5,374 bases of DNA from assembly GCA_027858145.1 (NCBI GenBank), contig JAQIDF010000213.1, forward strand, positions 1 to 5,374. The letters run 5' to 3'. Source of the DNA: Prolixibacteraceae bacterium. Its GTDB lineage: Bacteria > Bacteroidota > Bacteroidia > Bacteroidales > Prolixibacteraceae. How positions within the stretch are numbered: position 1 is the first letter of the stretch; the number at the start of each line of letters is the position of its first letter. Positions 1 to 5,374 of the stretch are shown piece after piece. The translations under genes were made by a program, and so were the position numbers. The notes under the pieces were generated by a model. The model had not been told where the DNA came from, made no database searches, and saw only the letters and a program-made list of their open reading frames with translations.

Positions 1-115
1 CGTGTTTTTAAGGGGGGGGTAGGTTAAAAAAAACTACAAAAACATTTTGTAAACGACTAAAATTCAGAATAATACAAACACAAAGCCGACTGACTTCAAG
101 TTTTGTCGGTTTATA
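1..115. other. Non-coding AT-rich left edge with G8 and A8 runs
   Basis: I see no convincing coding sequence here. Eight G residues in a row (12-19) are followed closely by eight A residues (26-33). The rest is A/T-rich and ends in a terminator-like hairpin listed separately. The reading frame of the reductase remnant downstream stays open back to position 53 (TAA at 50-52), but its translation before position 116 is Asn/Thr/Lys-rich and does not resemble a Rossmann-fold N-terminus. The other two forward frames also show no glycine-rich cofactor motif. This is probably the spacer after an upstream gene lying outside the window. Confidence 0.6.
83..112 (+). terminator. Terminator-like hairpin just before the reductase remnant
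   Basis: Positions 83-90 pair with 105-112 in an 8-bp stem that includes one G-T wobble (85/110). The 14-nt loop can fold further through 93-95 with 99-101. A short T-rich stretch ends the 3' arm. The shape fits an intrinsic terminator for a gene to the left of the window, but there is no long T tract, so the assignment is moderate. It ends only three bases before the GTG of the reductase remnant, a poor place for a genuine gene start. Confidence 0.4.
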
Positions 116-484
116 GTGACTGAGAATATAAAAAGCATAGGACAGGTTATCGGAATTTCGTCAGGGGCATCGCAAGGTGCAGCTCGTGGGTGGAATGCTT
201 ATTCAATCTCAAAGTCATCACTAAACTTGCTATTAAACCACTATGCACAGGAACTGCCCGATATTCATTTTTGTGCCCTGGCACCGGGCTTAATCGATTC
301 AGGGATGCAGGATTACCTGTACACGGTAGACCATGAAAGATTTCCGGCAGTAAAAAAACTGCAAGATTCTAAACGTAGCGGTATTATGCCCGATGTGTAC
401 GAAGCTGCCGAGATTGTCACCAACGCAATTCCAAAAGTAAAACAATACCAAAGCGGCAGTTATGCCGATGTGAGGGAAATGTAA
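116..484 (+). pseudogene. 5'-truncated short-chain dehydrogenase/reductase (SDR) remnant
   Basis: This is the C-terminal half of a classical SDR, an NAD(P)H-dependent oxidoreductase. Visible are the catalytic Ser16 in a VIGISSGAS segment, Tyr29 and Lys33 in YSISK with the usual 13-residue Ser-Tyr spacing, and the Pro57-Gly58 turn (LAPGLIDSGMQ) that follows the sixth strand. The PG-x-(I/V)-D-(T/S)-x-MQ pattern and the DVREM ending recall sepiapterin reductase or benzil reductase-like SDRs; that subfamily call is from memory. Classical SDRs have about 240-250 residues. This one has 122 and lacks the TGxxxGxG cofactor-binding loop, the NNAG motif and the first half of the Rossmann fold. GTG at 116 is the only usable start before Met64, and it follows a hairpin with no clear promoter. 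I infer a decayed gene whose product could not bind cofactor. An assembly break or a deliberately short protein is less likely. The retained half is open and clean, so the truncation may be recent. Confidence 0.72.
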
Positions 485-495
485 TCAATACAAAA

Positions 496-519
496 TACAG
501 GAGAGCATGCTCCCCTGTA
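496..519. terminator. Bidirectional terminator between convergent genes
   Basis: Positions 496-501 pair with 514-519 (6 bp), then an A-C mismatch (502/513), then 503-505 pair with 510-512, closing on a CATG loop. On the plus strand the hairpin is followed by a T-rich run (521-531). On the minus strand it is followed by the complement of the A-rich stretch at 491-495. It lies in the 45-bp gap between the reductase remnant and the GH115 gene, both of which end here, so one hairpin can stop transcription from both sides. Confidence 0.75.
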
Positions 520-529
520 CTCTTATATT

Positions 530-3454
530 TTACTCTACAATTGCACTTTGAGGTGGTCCCAAATAAGTATAACGGGGATCACCGGTATAAACTACAATTT
601 TTTGCAGTACAATGCCCGGATCGACCATCCATACTTTGATGATATGATTTCCCGAAACTTTGATATTCAATTCAGCTGAAGCAAAAATTGTATTATTGAG
701 TACCGATTGCTCCCAATCTCTGAATGAATAACCTTCGTGCATATTTACTACCTGAGGTTCGCCACCATCAATTGAAACGGCAAATTCCAAACCTTCATCG
801 TTATAAATATTTTGTGTAGGTGAAAGATGAAACTTCGCTTCAAATTTTCCGGTTGAAAAGAAATGAACGTCATATTCAAGAACCGGACTTCCAATATTCG
901 GATCAACCGGATTTGAGTTTACAGGCACAGGGTGCATGGCAGATACTGTACGTCCCAACCCGGGTATTTCGCGCCATGAGGCATTATCGGCATCAACCTT
1001 GCGTGAAAAATTACCGGCTTCGATAGAAATACAACCTCCGGCTTCCACAAATCCTTTAATTTCTTTCTTATCTATTGCAGGTTTAAACACATTGGCATGT
1101 ACCACAACAAATCTCCCCTCAGGCCCTGTAATGGTAACCGGTACACGATGCTCTCCTTCAGGTACATCTTTCCAGTTGGCCGAAACCTCAATACGGCTTT
1201 CGGGTGCTGCCCTTCCATTATTCATTGACAGGTTTAACCAATCCGTTCCGGCTTCGGCATCGAAGCGAAACGATTTAGAACCTCGTGTATATACATCGAT
1301 GTGAGGCATTACAGTACTGTACGGGTTGATGACCGGCAAATCGAGTTCCTTCTGTGTGTTTGGCCACCATTCTTCAGATCCGGATACAGCAACACCCATA
1401 AGCGGTTTATCGGGCACATCGATATTCTTAACCTCAGGCATGGAATTCTTCTCAGGTTGTTGCCAATAAGTGTAACCAATGTGCGTCTGGTTCATCATAT
1501 TGTTCCACTTACCACCTGAAACTTCATTGTGGTAATATTCGGTAATTGCGGCATCATTCTGATACAGCTGTCCGGCTTTTTGTGCAAGCTTATTGGTAAC
1601 CGATCGGTTTTGCTTTGCATATAAGCGGTTTTTAGCCACTGTTACATACAAGTCATTTAAGTTTGAGCAAGCTTCAATCGGGTGTTTTACCAACTGATAA
1701 TAAGCATCTTTCATATTATCGGGCAATTGACCTTCTACCTCAACGGCTTGATCAAATAATGCGTTGTAATTATCAACAAAATTTTCAGCTTCATTATAAT
1801 TAAGAATACTGTACATTCCCGGGTAAATGGATTCGGGTTTACGACGGCTATTGTATTTTGTGTACATTGTCATTAAATGGGCAATATCTTCTGCCTTTTC
1901 TTCCCCAAATTGTTCTTTGGCCCACAAGTTAGCATAAGCATCCAGATCGTTGGCATTTATACGCTCAGGATTCCAGGCATAATCGAGCCAAAATGAAATT
2001 GGATATTCCATAGGTTTGAGGTCACCAACGTTAACCAGCCACAACTCTTTCACTCCATGTTCGTAAGCCAGATTCATCTGTTCCCATATACGGGGCAGCG
2101 GACTTGTATTTAACCATTTGTAATTACGTGGTCCGCCCACATAATCGAAGTGATAATAAATTCCGTATCCACCTGACCGTTCAGGTGTACCGGGTTTAGG
2201 AAGTTTACGGATGTTTCCCCAGTTATCATCACAAAGCAATAGCGTTATATCGTCGGGCACACGCATTCCGTGATCGTAATAATCCTGAACCTCTTTATAT
2301 AATGCCCACATCTGCGGCACTTCCGACAATTCTTTACCGGTAACATCTTTTATAATGTCGCGCTGGTCGGCTACAATTTCTTCAAGCAATTCAATATTGG
2401 TATCTTCACTCATAGCCATATCACCGTCACCGCGCATCCCCATGTTGATAATAACTTCGCGATTGCCAATACGTTCAATGCCCTTACGCCAAAATTCACG
2501 TAATTCTTCGGCATTGGTTTCATAATTCCAGTGCCCTTTTTCTTTTTTGGCTTTCCATTCGGCATGAGCCCTGTCCATAGGTTCGTGGTGCGAAGTTCCC
2601 ATCACAATGCCCATTTCATCAGCTATTTTACGGTTCATTGGGTCATCAGAATTGAAGCTCGCCCACCACATTGCAGGCCACATGTAATTTCCTTTCAGTC
2701 GAAGCATCAGCTCAAACACTTTCTCATAAAACTGATGGTTGAAACCGCCATAATTTTCAACAGCCCAACGACCTAATGCCGGTTCTTCATCGTTTAAAAA
2801 TATACCCCGATACTTAACATTGGGTTCACCCAAATCATAACGTCCGTTTTTGATATAGACATTTTCATGCTTGTCGACTGGCACGTCGGCCCACCAGTGC
2901 CAGGGAGAGACGCCCATTTTGCGCGAAACATCGAGCAAACCGTAATAGGTTCCCCTTTTGTCGCTACCGGTTATAACCAATGCACGCTCAACACCGTCGA
3001 AAGGATTTTCAACTACTTCAATCAATGAATTCTCCCAATTACCTTCGATTTTACTTACATCAAGTTTACCGGCTTTTACCAATTGGTTGATTAACGGACT
3101 ATTATCAATGCTGCCAACAATAACCAGATTCTTTTCACCGGGTATATTGTTCATAATAACATTGGGTTCACTACCCGTAACATTCAAAACATCTTCTTTG
3201 AAATAATTCACAATGCGCAATAAGCCTTCGTGGTCGTTGGCATCTATAACTACAGTGGCTGCTTTACCGTTTTCTACCAAAGGAAAGTTGGAGCCGTTAT
3301 CCTGAAAACTCACGTAACCGGTGTCAAATATCTTTTGAACAGCCGATTTTTGTTTTTTACTATCATTACTCCCAGAACAAGCGACCATAAATAGCGCAAG
3401 TGCACCAATTATAATGTATCGCAACTTTTTTAAACAAGACTGAAATAGGTTCAT
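530..3454 (-). CDS. GH115 alpha-1,2-glucuronidase, lipoprotein (xylan debranching)
   Basis: GH115 enzymes remove alpha-1,2-linked glucuronic acid or its 4-O-methyl ether from glucuronoxylan, at internal as well as terminal xyloses. At 974 residues this copy is full length. A lipoprotein signal peptide ends in FMVAC (Cys26). An N-terminal alpha/beta domain covers about 45-200 and a TIM-barrel about 210-500, with NDEEP (221-225), GTSHHEPM (286-293), MGMRGDGD (338-345), CDDNWG (408-413) and a YYHFDYVGGPRNYKW block (433-447). A helical region runs about 500-660, a BACON-like beta-sandwich about 715-790, and the family C-terminal beta-domain about 795-960. Active-site residues I recall for Bacteroides ovatus BoAgu115A (R328, E375, N398, Y425) fall with one constant offset on R341, E388, N411 and Y438, so the site looks intact. 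An in-frame TGA at 3473-3475 fixes this ATG as the first possible start. After Cys26 only one acid occurs in SGSND, so surface export is uncertain and a periplasmic face is possible. No SusC/D genes are adjacent. The family call is very secure; the exact glycan (xylan or another glucuronate-bearing polymer) is not. Confidence 0.96.
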   Translation of the reverse strand: MNLFQSCLKKLRYIIIGALALFMVACSGSNDSKKQKSAVQKIFDTGYVSFQDNGSNFPLVENGKAATVVIDANDHEGLLRIVNYFKEDVLNVTGSEPNVIMNNIPGEKNLVIVGSIDNSPLINQLVKAGKLDVSKIEGNWENSLIEVVENPFDGVERALVITGSDKRGTYYGLLDVSRKMGVSPWHWWADVPVDKHENVYIKNGRYDLGEPNVKYRGIFLNDEEPALGRWAVENYGGFNHQFYEKVFELMLRLKGNYMWPAMWWASFNSDDPMNRKIADEMGIVMGTSHHEPMDRAHAEWKAKKEKGHWNYETNAEELREFWRKGIERIGNREVIINMGMRGDGDMAMSEDTNIELLEEIVADQRDIIKDVTGKELSEVPQMWALYKEVQDYYDHGMRVPDDITLLLCDDNWGNIRKLPKPGTPERSGGYGIYYHFDYVGGPRNYKWLNTSPLPRIWEQMNLAYEHGVKELWLVNVGDLKPMEYPISFWLDYAWNPERINANDLDAYANLWAKEQFGEEKAEDIAHLMTMYTKYNSRRKPESIYPGMYSILNYNEAENFVDNYNALFDQAVEVEGQLPDNMKDAYYQLVKHPIEACSNLNDLYVTVAKNRLYAKQNRSVTNKLAQKAGQLYQNDAAITEYYHNEVSGGKWNNMMNQTHIGYTYWQQPEKNSMPEVKNIDVPDKPLMGVAVSGSEEWWPNTQKELDLPVINPYSTVMPHIDVYTRGSKSFRFDAEAGTDWLNLSMNNGRAAPESRIEVSANWKDVPEGEHRVPVTITGPEGRFVVVHANVFKPAIDKKEIKGFVEAGGCISIEAGNFSRKVDADNASWREIPGLGRTVSAMHPVPVNSNPVDPNIGSPVLEYDVHFFSTGKFEAKFHLSPTQNIYNDEGLEFAVSIDGGEPQVVNMHEGYSFRDWEQSVLNNTIFASAELNIKVSGNHIIKVWMVDPGIVLQKIVVYTGDPRYTYLGPPQSAIVE

Positions 3455-3487
3455 TTGTGATAATATTTTAATTCAATTCTTTTTAAA

Positions 3488-3519
3488 CAATATTAATGTG
3501 AAAGATACAAACAAAGAAA
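3488..3519 (-). promoter_or_regulatory. Candidate promoter of the GH115 gene
   Basis: Read on the minus strand, TAATATTG (3495-3488) matches the Bacteroidota -7 pattern TAnnTTTG at all but one fixed position. A TTTC (3519-3516), imperfect for the -33 TTTG, lies 20 nt upstream. The -7 element is about 33 nt from the ATG. A second possible -7 element, TATCTTTC at 3507-3500, overlaps the region and lacks a good -33 partner. Both are near matches in A/T-rich DNA, so the exact site is uncertain even though a promoter must lie in this gap. Confidence 0.35.
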
Positions 3520-3662
3520 TGAAAATACATATGTTTAAGGGTAGAAATATTTATCATATTCATGTAAAAAAGTACTCATAATCTATAAGGCAGGCATTTT
3601 TATTACAAATAAACAATGACTATAACTCATCGAACAAAAAACTAAAAAAACGCCTTAATAAT

Positions 3663-3693
3663 TTTGTGTTCTCTTTCAAATTTATTATCTTTT
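3663..3693 (+). promoter_or_regulatory. Bacteroidota-type promoter of the acidic lipoprotein gene
   Basis: TTTG at 3663-3666 is followed after exactly 19 nt by TATCTTTT at 3686-3693. This matches the Bacteroidota housekeeping promoter (TTTG, about 19-21 nt, TAnnTTTG) everywhere but the last base. Transcription would start near 3700, giving a leader of about 50 nt before the ATG at 3753. The leader is A/T-rich without a Shine-Dalgarno site, as is normal for this phylum. Confidence 0.6.
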
Positions 3694-3752
3694 TAAGTGC
3701 TGATAATTAACTTATTAAAACAAGTCATTGTTAAAACCAAAAATTATTTAAT

Positions 3753-4388
3753 ATGAACTACTCAATTTTTACATATCGAAACGTATTAATGCTCATTACG
3801 CTTTTCAGCCTATCATTTTTTGTCGCTTGTAACGATGATGAAGAACCTGAAAAGAAAGATAATGGAGAAGAAAAAGTATGGGAACCATATCAGGTTAAAG
3901 CCAACACCTCATTTCAATATAAGTATGAAAAGAAGGAAAATGACGAACTCGTTTCCGAAGGAACTTTTAACATTAATGTAGGAGACCCGGAAGTAAAAAT
4001 AAGCGGAACAATTGATGGTAACCCTCTCAATTTGGAGGAAAGTGGATCTGACGATGTCACTGAAAATTTTAAAGACGCTATAGCGGCAACACCAGCTCTG
4101 TTGTTGTACAATCCCATATGGGAAGAAGGATTTATGGATCAGGAGCTTGAGGTTGGATATAGCTGGTCTTACCCTTTTGGTGGCTTGTATTATGAATTTG
4201 AAGTAACAGGAACTGATAGCTATGCAGGTTATGAAGGATACCTGATAGAGATAATTTATGATGATGGATCCGGAAACACCGAAAGGAGATATGCCTGTAT
4301 CAATGAAAACCTTCCTCTTTCATTGATGACCCGCTTCATTGATAATCCTGAGGAATATTATTTGGAGCTTATTAGCTACGAAGAGTAA
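3753..4388 (+). CDS. Acidic surface-type lipoprotein of unknown function
   Basis: I do not recognise a named family for this complete 211-residue protein. A TAA at 3732-3734 and the promoter placement support this ATG. Residues 1-26 form a lipoprotein signal peptide with a hydrophobic stretch (about 11-25) and a FVAC lipobox (Cys26). Directly after the cysteine comes NDDEE, a strongly acidic tract resembling the Bacteroidota lipoprotein export signal that sends lipoproteins to the outer face of the outer membrane. A charged linker (about 27-42) follows, then an aromatic-rich, probably all-beta domain: FQYKYEKK near 54-61, VGYSWSYPFGGLYYEFEV around 138-155, and a late single Cys in RRYACINENLPLS. 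The protein is rich in Asp and Glu overall. It has its own promoter and is followed by tandem hairpins, so it is likely monocistronic. Divergence from the GH115 gene allows shared regulation but does not show it. I assign no enzymatic role; a glycan- or ligand-binding or structural surface role is only a guess. Confidence 0.85.
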   Translation: MNYSIFTYRNVLMLITLFSLSFFVACNDDEEPEKKDNGEEKVWEPYQVKANTSFQYKYEKKENDELVSEGTFNINVGDPEVKISGTIDGNPLNLEESGSDDVTENFKDAIAATPALLLYNPIWEEGFMDQELEVGYSWSYPFGGLYYEFEVTGTDSYAGYEGYLIEIIYDDGSGNTERRYACINENLPLSLMTRFIDNPEEYYLELISYEE

Positions 4389-4410
4389 AAAGGTTTCTTT
4401 ACGTAATGCA

Positions 4411-4440
4411 ACAGCCGAACGGATTATTTCGTTCGGCTGT
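4411..4440. terminator. Strong perfect-stem hairpin, terminator
   Basis: Positions 4411-4421 pair perfectly with 4430-4440 (11 bp, arm ACAGCCGAACG) around an 8-nt A/T-rich loop. It begins 22 nt after the stop of the acidic lipoprotein gene and lies between two convergent genes, so it should terminate the plus-strand transcript and may also act on the minus-strand one. The flanking T tracts are weak on both strands. Confidence 0.75.
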
Positions 4441-4460
4441 GATTTGTAATTATCAAATCA
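4440..4460. terminator. Second hairpin abutting the first
   Basis: TGATTTG (4440-4446) pairs perfectly with CAAATCA (4454-4460) around a 7-nt A/T loop. It sits directly against the strong hairpin; the base at 4440 could belong to either stem. On the plus strand it is followed by a T-rich run (4461-4468). It ends just before the stop codon of the minus-strand gene (TAG, 4469-4467). It may serve as a second, weaker terminator. Confidence 0.45.
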
Positions 4461-4466
4461 TTTATT

Positions 4467-5374
4467 CTATCTTGCTCTTCTTGAGCTTTCACGCCTTGAC
4501 TTTGAGCCGGATTCACTATTTTTATTGGTTTTTCTGCGTGAAGGACTTTCTTTTTTTACTTCAGTACTCTTGTTTGCAGATGGCCGCCGAACCTTCTGCC
4601 TTGCCGGTTTAGTTACTGTTTTTGACTTCTGCGGGGCACTACGGGTTACTTTTGGCACCTCATGCCTTCTGGTGTAAGTTTTACGTGCTGACGGCTGCTC
4701 TTTTTTATATGTGCGTTCATTTGTTCTCCAATCATTCTGAACCTTTCTTCGGCTATTGTTTTCTACTTTTTCCCCGGTATATGCTTCTGCATTTGGTCGT
4801 GATGAACGGCGTTGACTCAGCTCCCTGTGGTTCTCAACTCCTTTATTTCGCTCGTCAAATGAATAACCGGGCTTACTTTTTGCATAATCGTTACGGTGAT
4901 ATTTCTTGTCCAATTGATACGCTTTGTGAGCCCGTCGTTTGTGAACATATTGACATTTCATTTTAGGCCGGTAATAATCATAAACGTGATGGTGGTAAAT
5001 ATTTACTGCATAAGGCTTACGATAACTGAAGCTGTGCGGGTACTGTTTCCAGTGCCATGGTGAAATCCATGCAGAGGGATGAGAATATGTGAAATAGGTG
5101 TAAATTACAGGACGGCGTACATATACAGGTTCAATTATATAGTTGCGGCCATAAATGTATTCGTTACCAATAATCTGAACATAAACATTTCTTCTACTCT
5201 TCAGCATCACATCAATGGTAGCTACATCCTGGTATAAATCGTTGCCCAGCACAGCCTGTATGGTAATTACAAAAACACTGCCTTCTTTTACTTCTACAAC
5301 ACGCAAGTAATCCACATATCCGTCGTAGTTCAGGTCGAGATTTGAAACCCGCAATTCCGGATCATTCAACTTCA
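4467..5374 (-). CDS. Secreted-type protein: EF-hand-like loop, aromatic middle, basic tail (N-terminus cut)
   Basis: The gene is open to the window edge, so the true start and any signal peptide lie outside. The codon split by the edge is NTG (Leu, Val or Met). Numbering from the TTG at 5369, residues 12-20 form a DxNxDGxxD loop (LDLNYDGYVDYLRV), like an EF-hand or dockerin calcium loop but with Arg at the usual position-12 acid. A beta-rich core follows (about 21-86, with QDVATIDV and YIYGRNYIIEP). Residues 90-133 are very rich in Tyr, Trp, Phe and His, including HHH at 126-128. From about 143 to the end the chain is low-complexity and basic: 18 Lys/Arg against 4 Glu in the last 50 residues, with many Ser. 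I recall similar LDLNxDGxVDYIRVVE proteins as recurrent, uncharacterised Bacteroidota proteins with signal peptides, but know no family name or function. The tail is probably disordered and could bind polyanions (nucleic acid, acidic polysaccharide). It is convergent with the acidic lipoprotein gene and shares its terminator region. The reading frame is well supported; the function is not. Confidence 0.82.
   Translation of the reverse strand, partial: KLNDPELRVSNLDLNYDGYVDYLRVVEVKEGSVFVITIQAVLGNDLYQDVATIDVMLKSRRNVYVQIIGNEYIYGRNYIIEPVYVRRPVIYTYFTYSHPSAWISPWHWKQYPHSFSYRKPYAVNIYHHHVYDYYRPKMKCQYVHKRRAHKAYQLDKKYHRNDYAKSKPGYSFDERNKGVENHRELSQRRSSRPNAEAYTGEKVENNSRRKVQNDWRTNERTYKKEQPSARKTYTRRHEVPKVTRSAPQKSKTVTKPARQKVRRPSANKSTEVKKESPSRRKTNKNSESGSKSRRESSRRAR

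Larger units (their letters stand above)
3455..3752. other. Divergent intergenic region, AT-rich, with two promoters
   Basis: The 298-bp spacer separates the divergent starts of the GH115 gene and the acidic lipoprotein. It is strongly A/T-rich with in-frame stops close to both starts, and I see no small gene in it. It holds a good plus-strand promoter (3663-3693), a weaker minus-strand candidate (3488-3519), and a 10-bp inverted repeat (3612-3621 with 3723-3732) that flanks the plus-strand promoter. No tRNA, riboswitch fold or transposon end is evident. Confidence 0.7.

Noticed and set aside
46..77. Possible promoter for the SDR remnant (TTTG at 46-49, TAATACAA at 70-77)
   Set aside because: The spacing is acceptable but the -7 element lacks the TTTG half, and a hairpin lies between it and the gene.
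820..1519. Three overlapping plus-strand ORFs opposite the 3' half of the GH115 gene
   Set aside because: They lie wholly antisense to a clearly conserved enzyme, show no recognisable protein features, and have no promoter-like sequence; they are shadows of the real frame.
2531..3206. Two plus-strand ORFs opposite the 5' half of the GH115 gene
   Set aside because: Antisense to the barrel and N-terminal domain of GH115, with no independent protein signal; the Phe-rich start is just the complement of Lys codons.
3586..3657. TAAGGC / GCCTTA inverted repeat in the divergent spacer
   Set aside because: The arms are only 6 bp and 60 nt apart in A/T-rich DNA, so chance is a sufficient explanation.
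3914..4117. Minus-strand ORF inside the acidic lipoprotein gene
   Set aside because: Antisense to a gene with a promoter and signal peptide, and its Ser-rich composition is what the complement of Glu/Asp-rich codons produces.
4399..4406. TTACGTAA palindrome after the lipoprotein stop codon
   Set aside because: A single 8-bp palindrome downstream of a gene, with no second copy noticed and no regulatory context.
4406..4966. Two plus-strand ORFs (4406-4612 and 4622-4966) opposite the basic-tail protein
   Set aside because: The first begins inside the terminator hairpin. Both are antisense to a frame with a coherent N-to-C protein architecture and have no features of their own.
5367..5369. TTG at 5369 as the true start of the basic-tail protein
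   Set aside because: The frame continues to the window edge, and the first visible residues run straight into a structured core with no signal peptide, so the gene most likely begins outside the window.

Overview
This window reads as chromosomal DNA of a Bacteroidota species, probably a free-living or sediment-type member of the Bacteroidales/Marinilabiliales (the order is a guess). The evidence is moderately AT-rich DNA, starts preceded by A/T-rich leaders instead of Shine-Dalgarno sites, a good match to the Bacteroidota promoter pattern (TTTG, 19 nt, TAnnTTT), two lipoproteins with Bacteroidota-style signal peptides, and a GH115 xylan-debranching enzyme of the type common in this phylum.

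Layout. Positions 1-115 are non-coding, with an 8-G run, an 8-A run and a terminator-like hairpin (83-112). Directly after the hairpin comes a 122-codon remnant of a short-chain dehydrogenase/reductase (116-484, +). It keeps the catalytic Ser/Tyr/Lys half but lacks the whole cofactor-binding N-terminal half. A bidirectional terminator hairpin (496-519) separates it from the convergent main gene of the window, a complete 974-residue GH115 alpha-glucuronidase lipoprotein (530-3454, -). A 298-bp divergent intergenic region (3455-3752) carries promoters for that gene and for a 211-residue acidic lipoprotein of unknown function (3753-4388, +). Two back-to-back hairpins (4411-4460) follow. The last gene is a convergent secreted-type protein (4467 to the right edge, -), cut by the window at its N-terminus. 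It has an EF-hand-like Asp loop, a Tyr/His/Trp-rich middle and a long Lys/Arg/Ser-rich tail.

How the genes relate. No two genes share a strand and a neighbour, so nothing here looks like an operon; each appears to be its own transcription unit. The GH115 enzyme would remove (4-O-methyl-)glucuronic acid from xylan at the cell envelope, but no SusC/SusD pair, xylanase, sensor or transporter is visible, so it is either a stand-alone gene or lies at the edge of a locus outside the window. I see no rRNA, tRNA, CRISPR array, insertion sequence or phage gene, and no convincing new multi-gene system. The items most worth a second look are the truncated reductase and its junction, the composite basic-tail protein, and the contrast between the export signals of the two lipoproteins.
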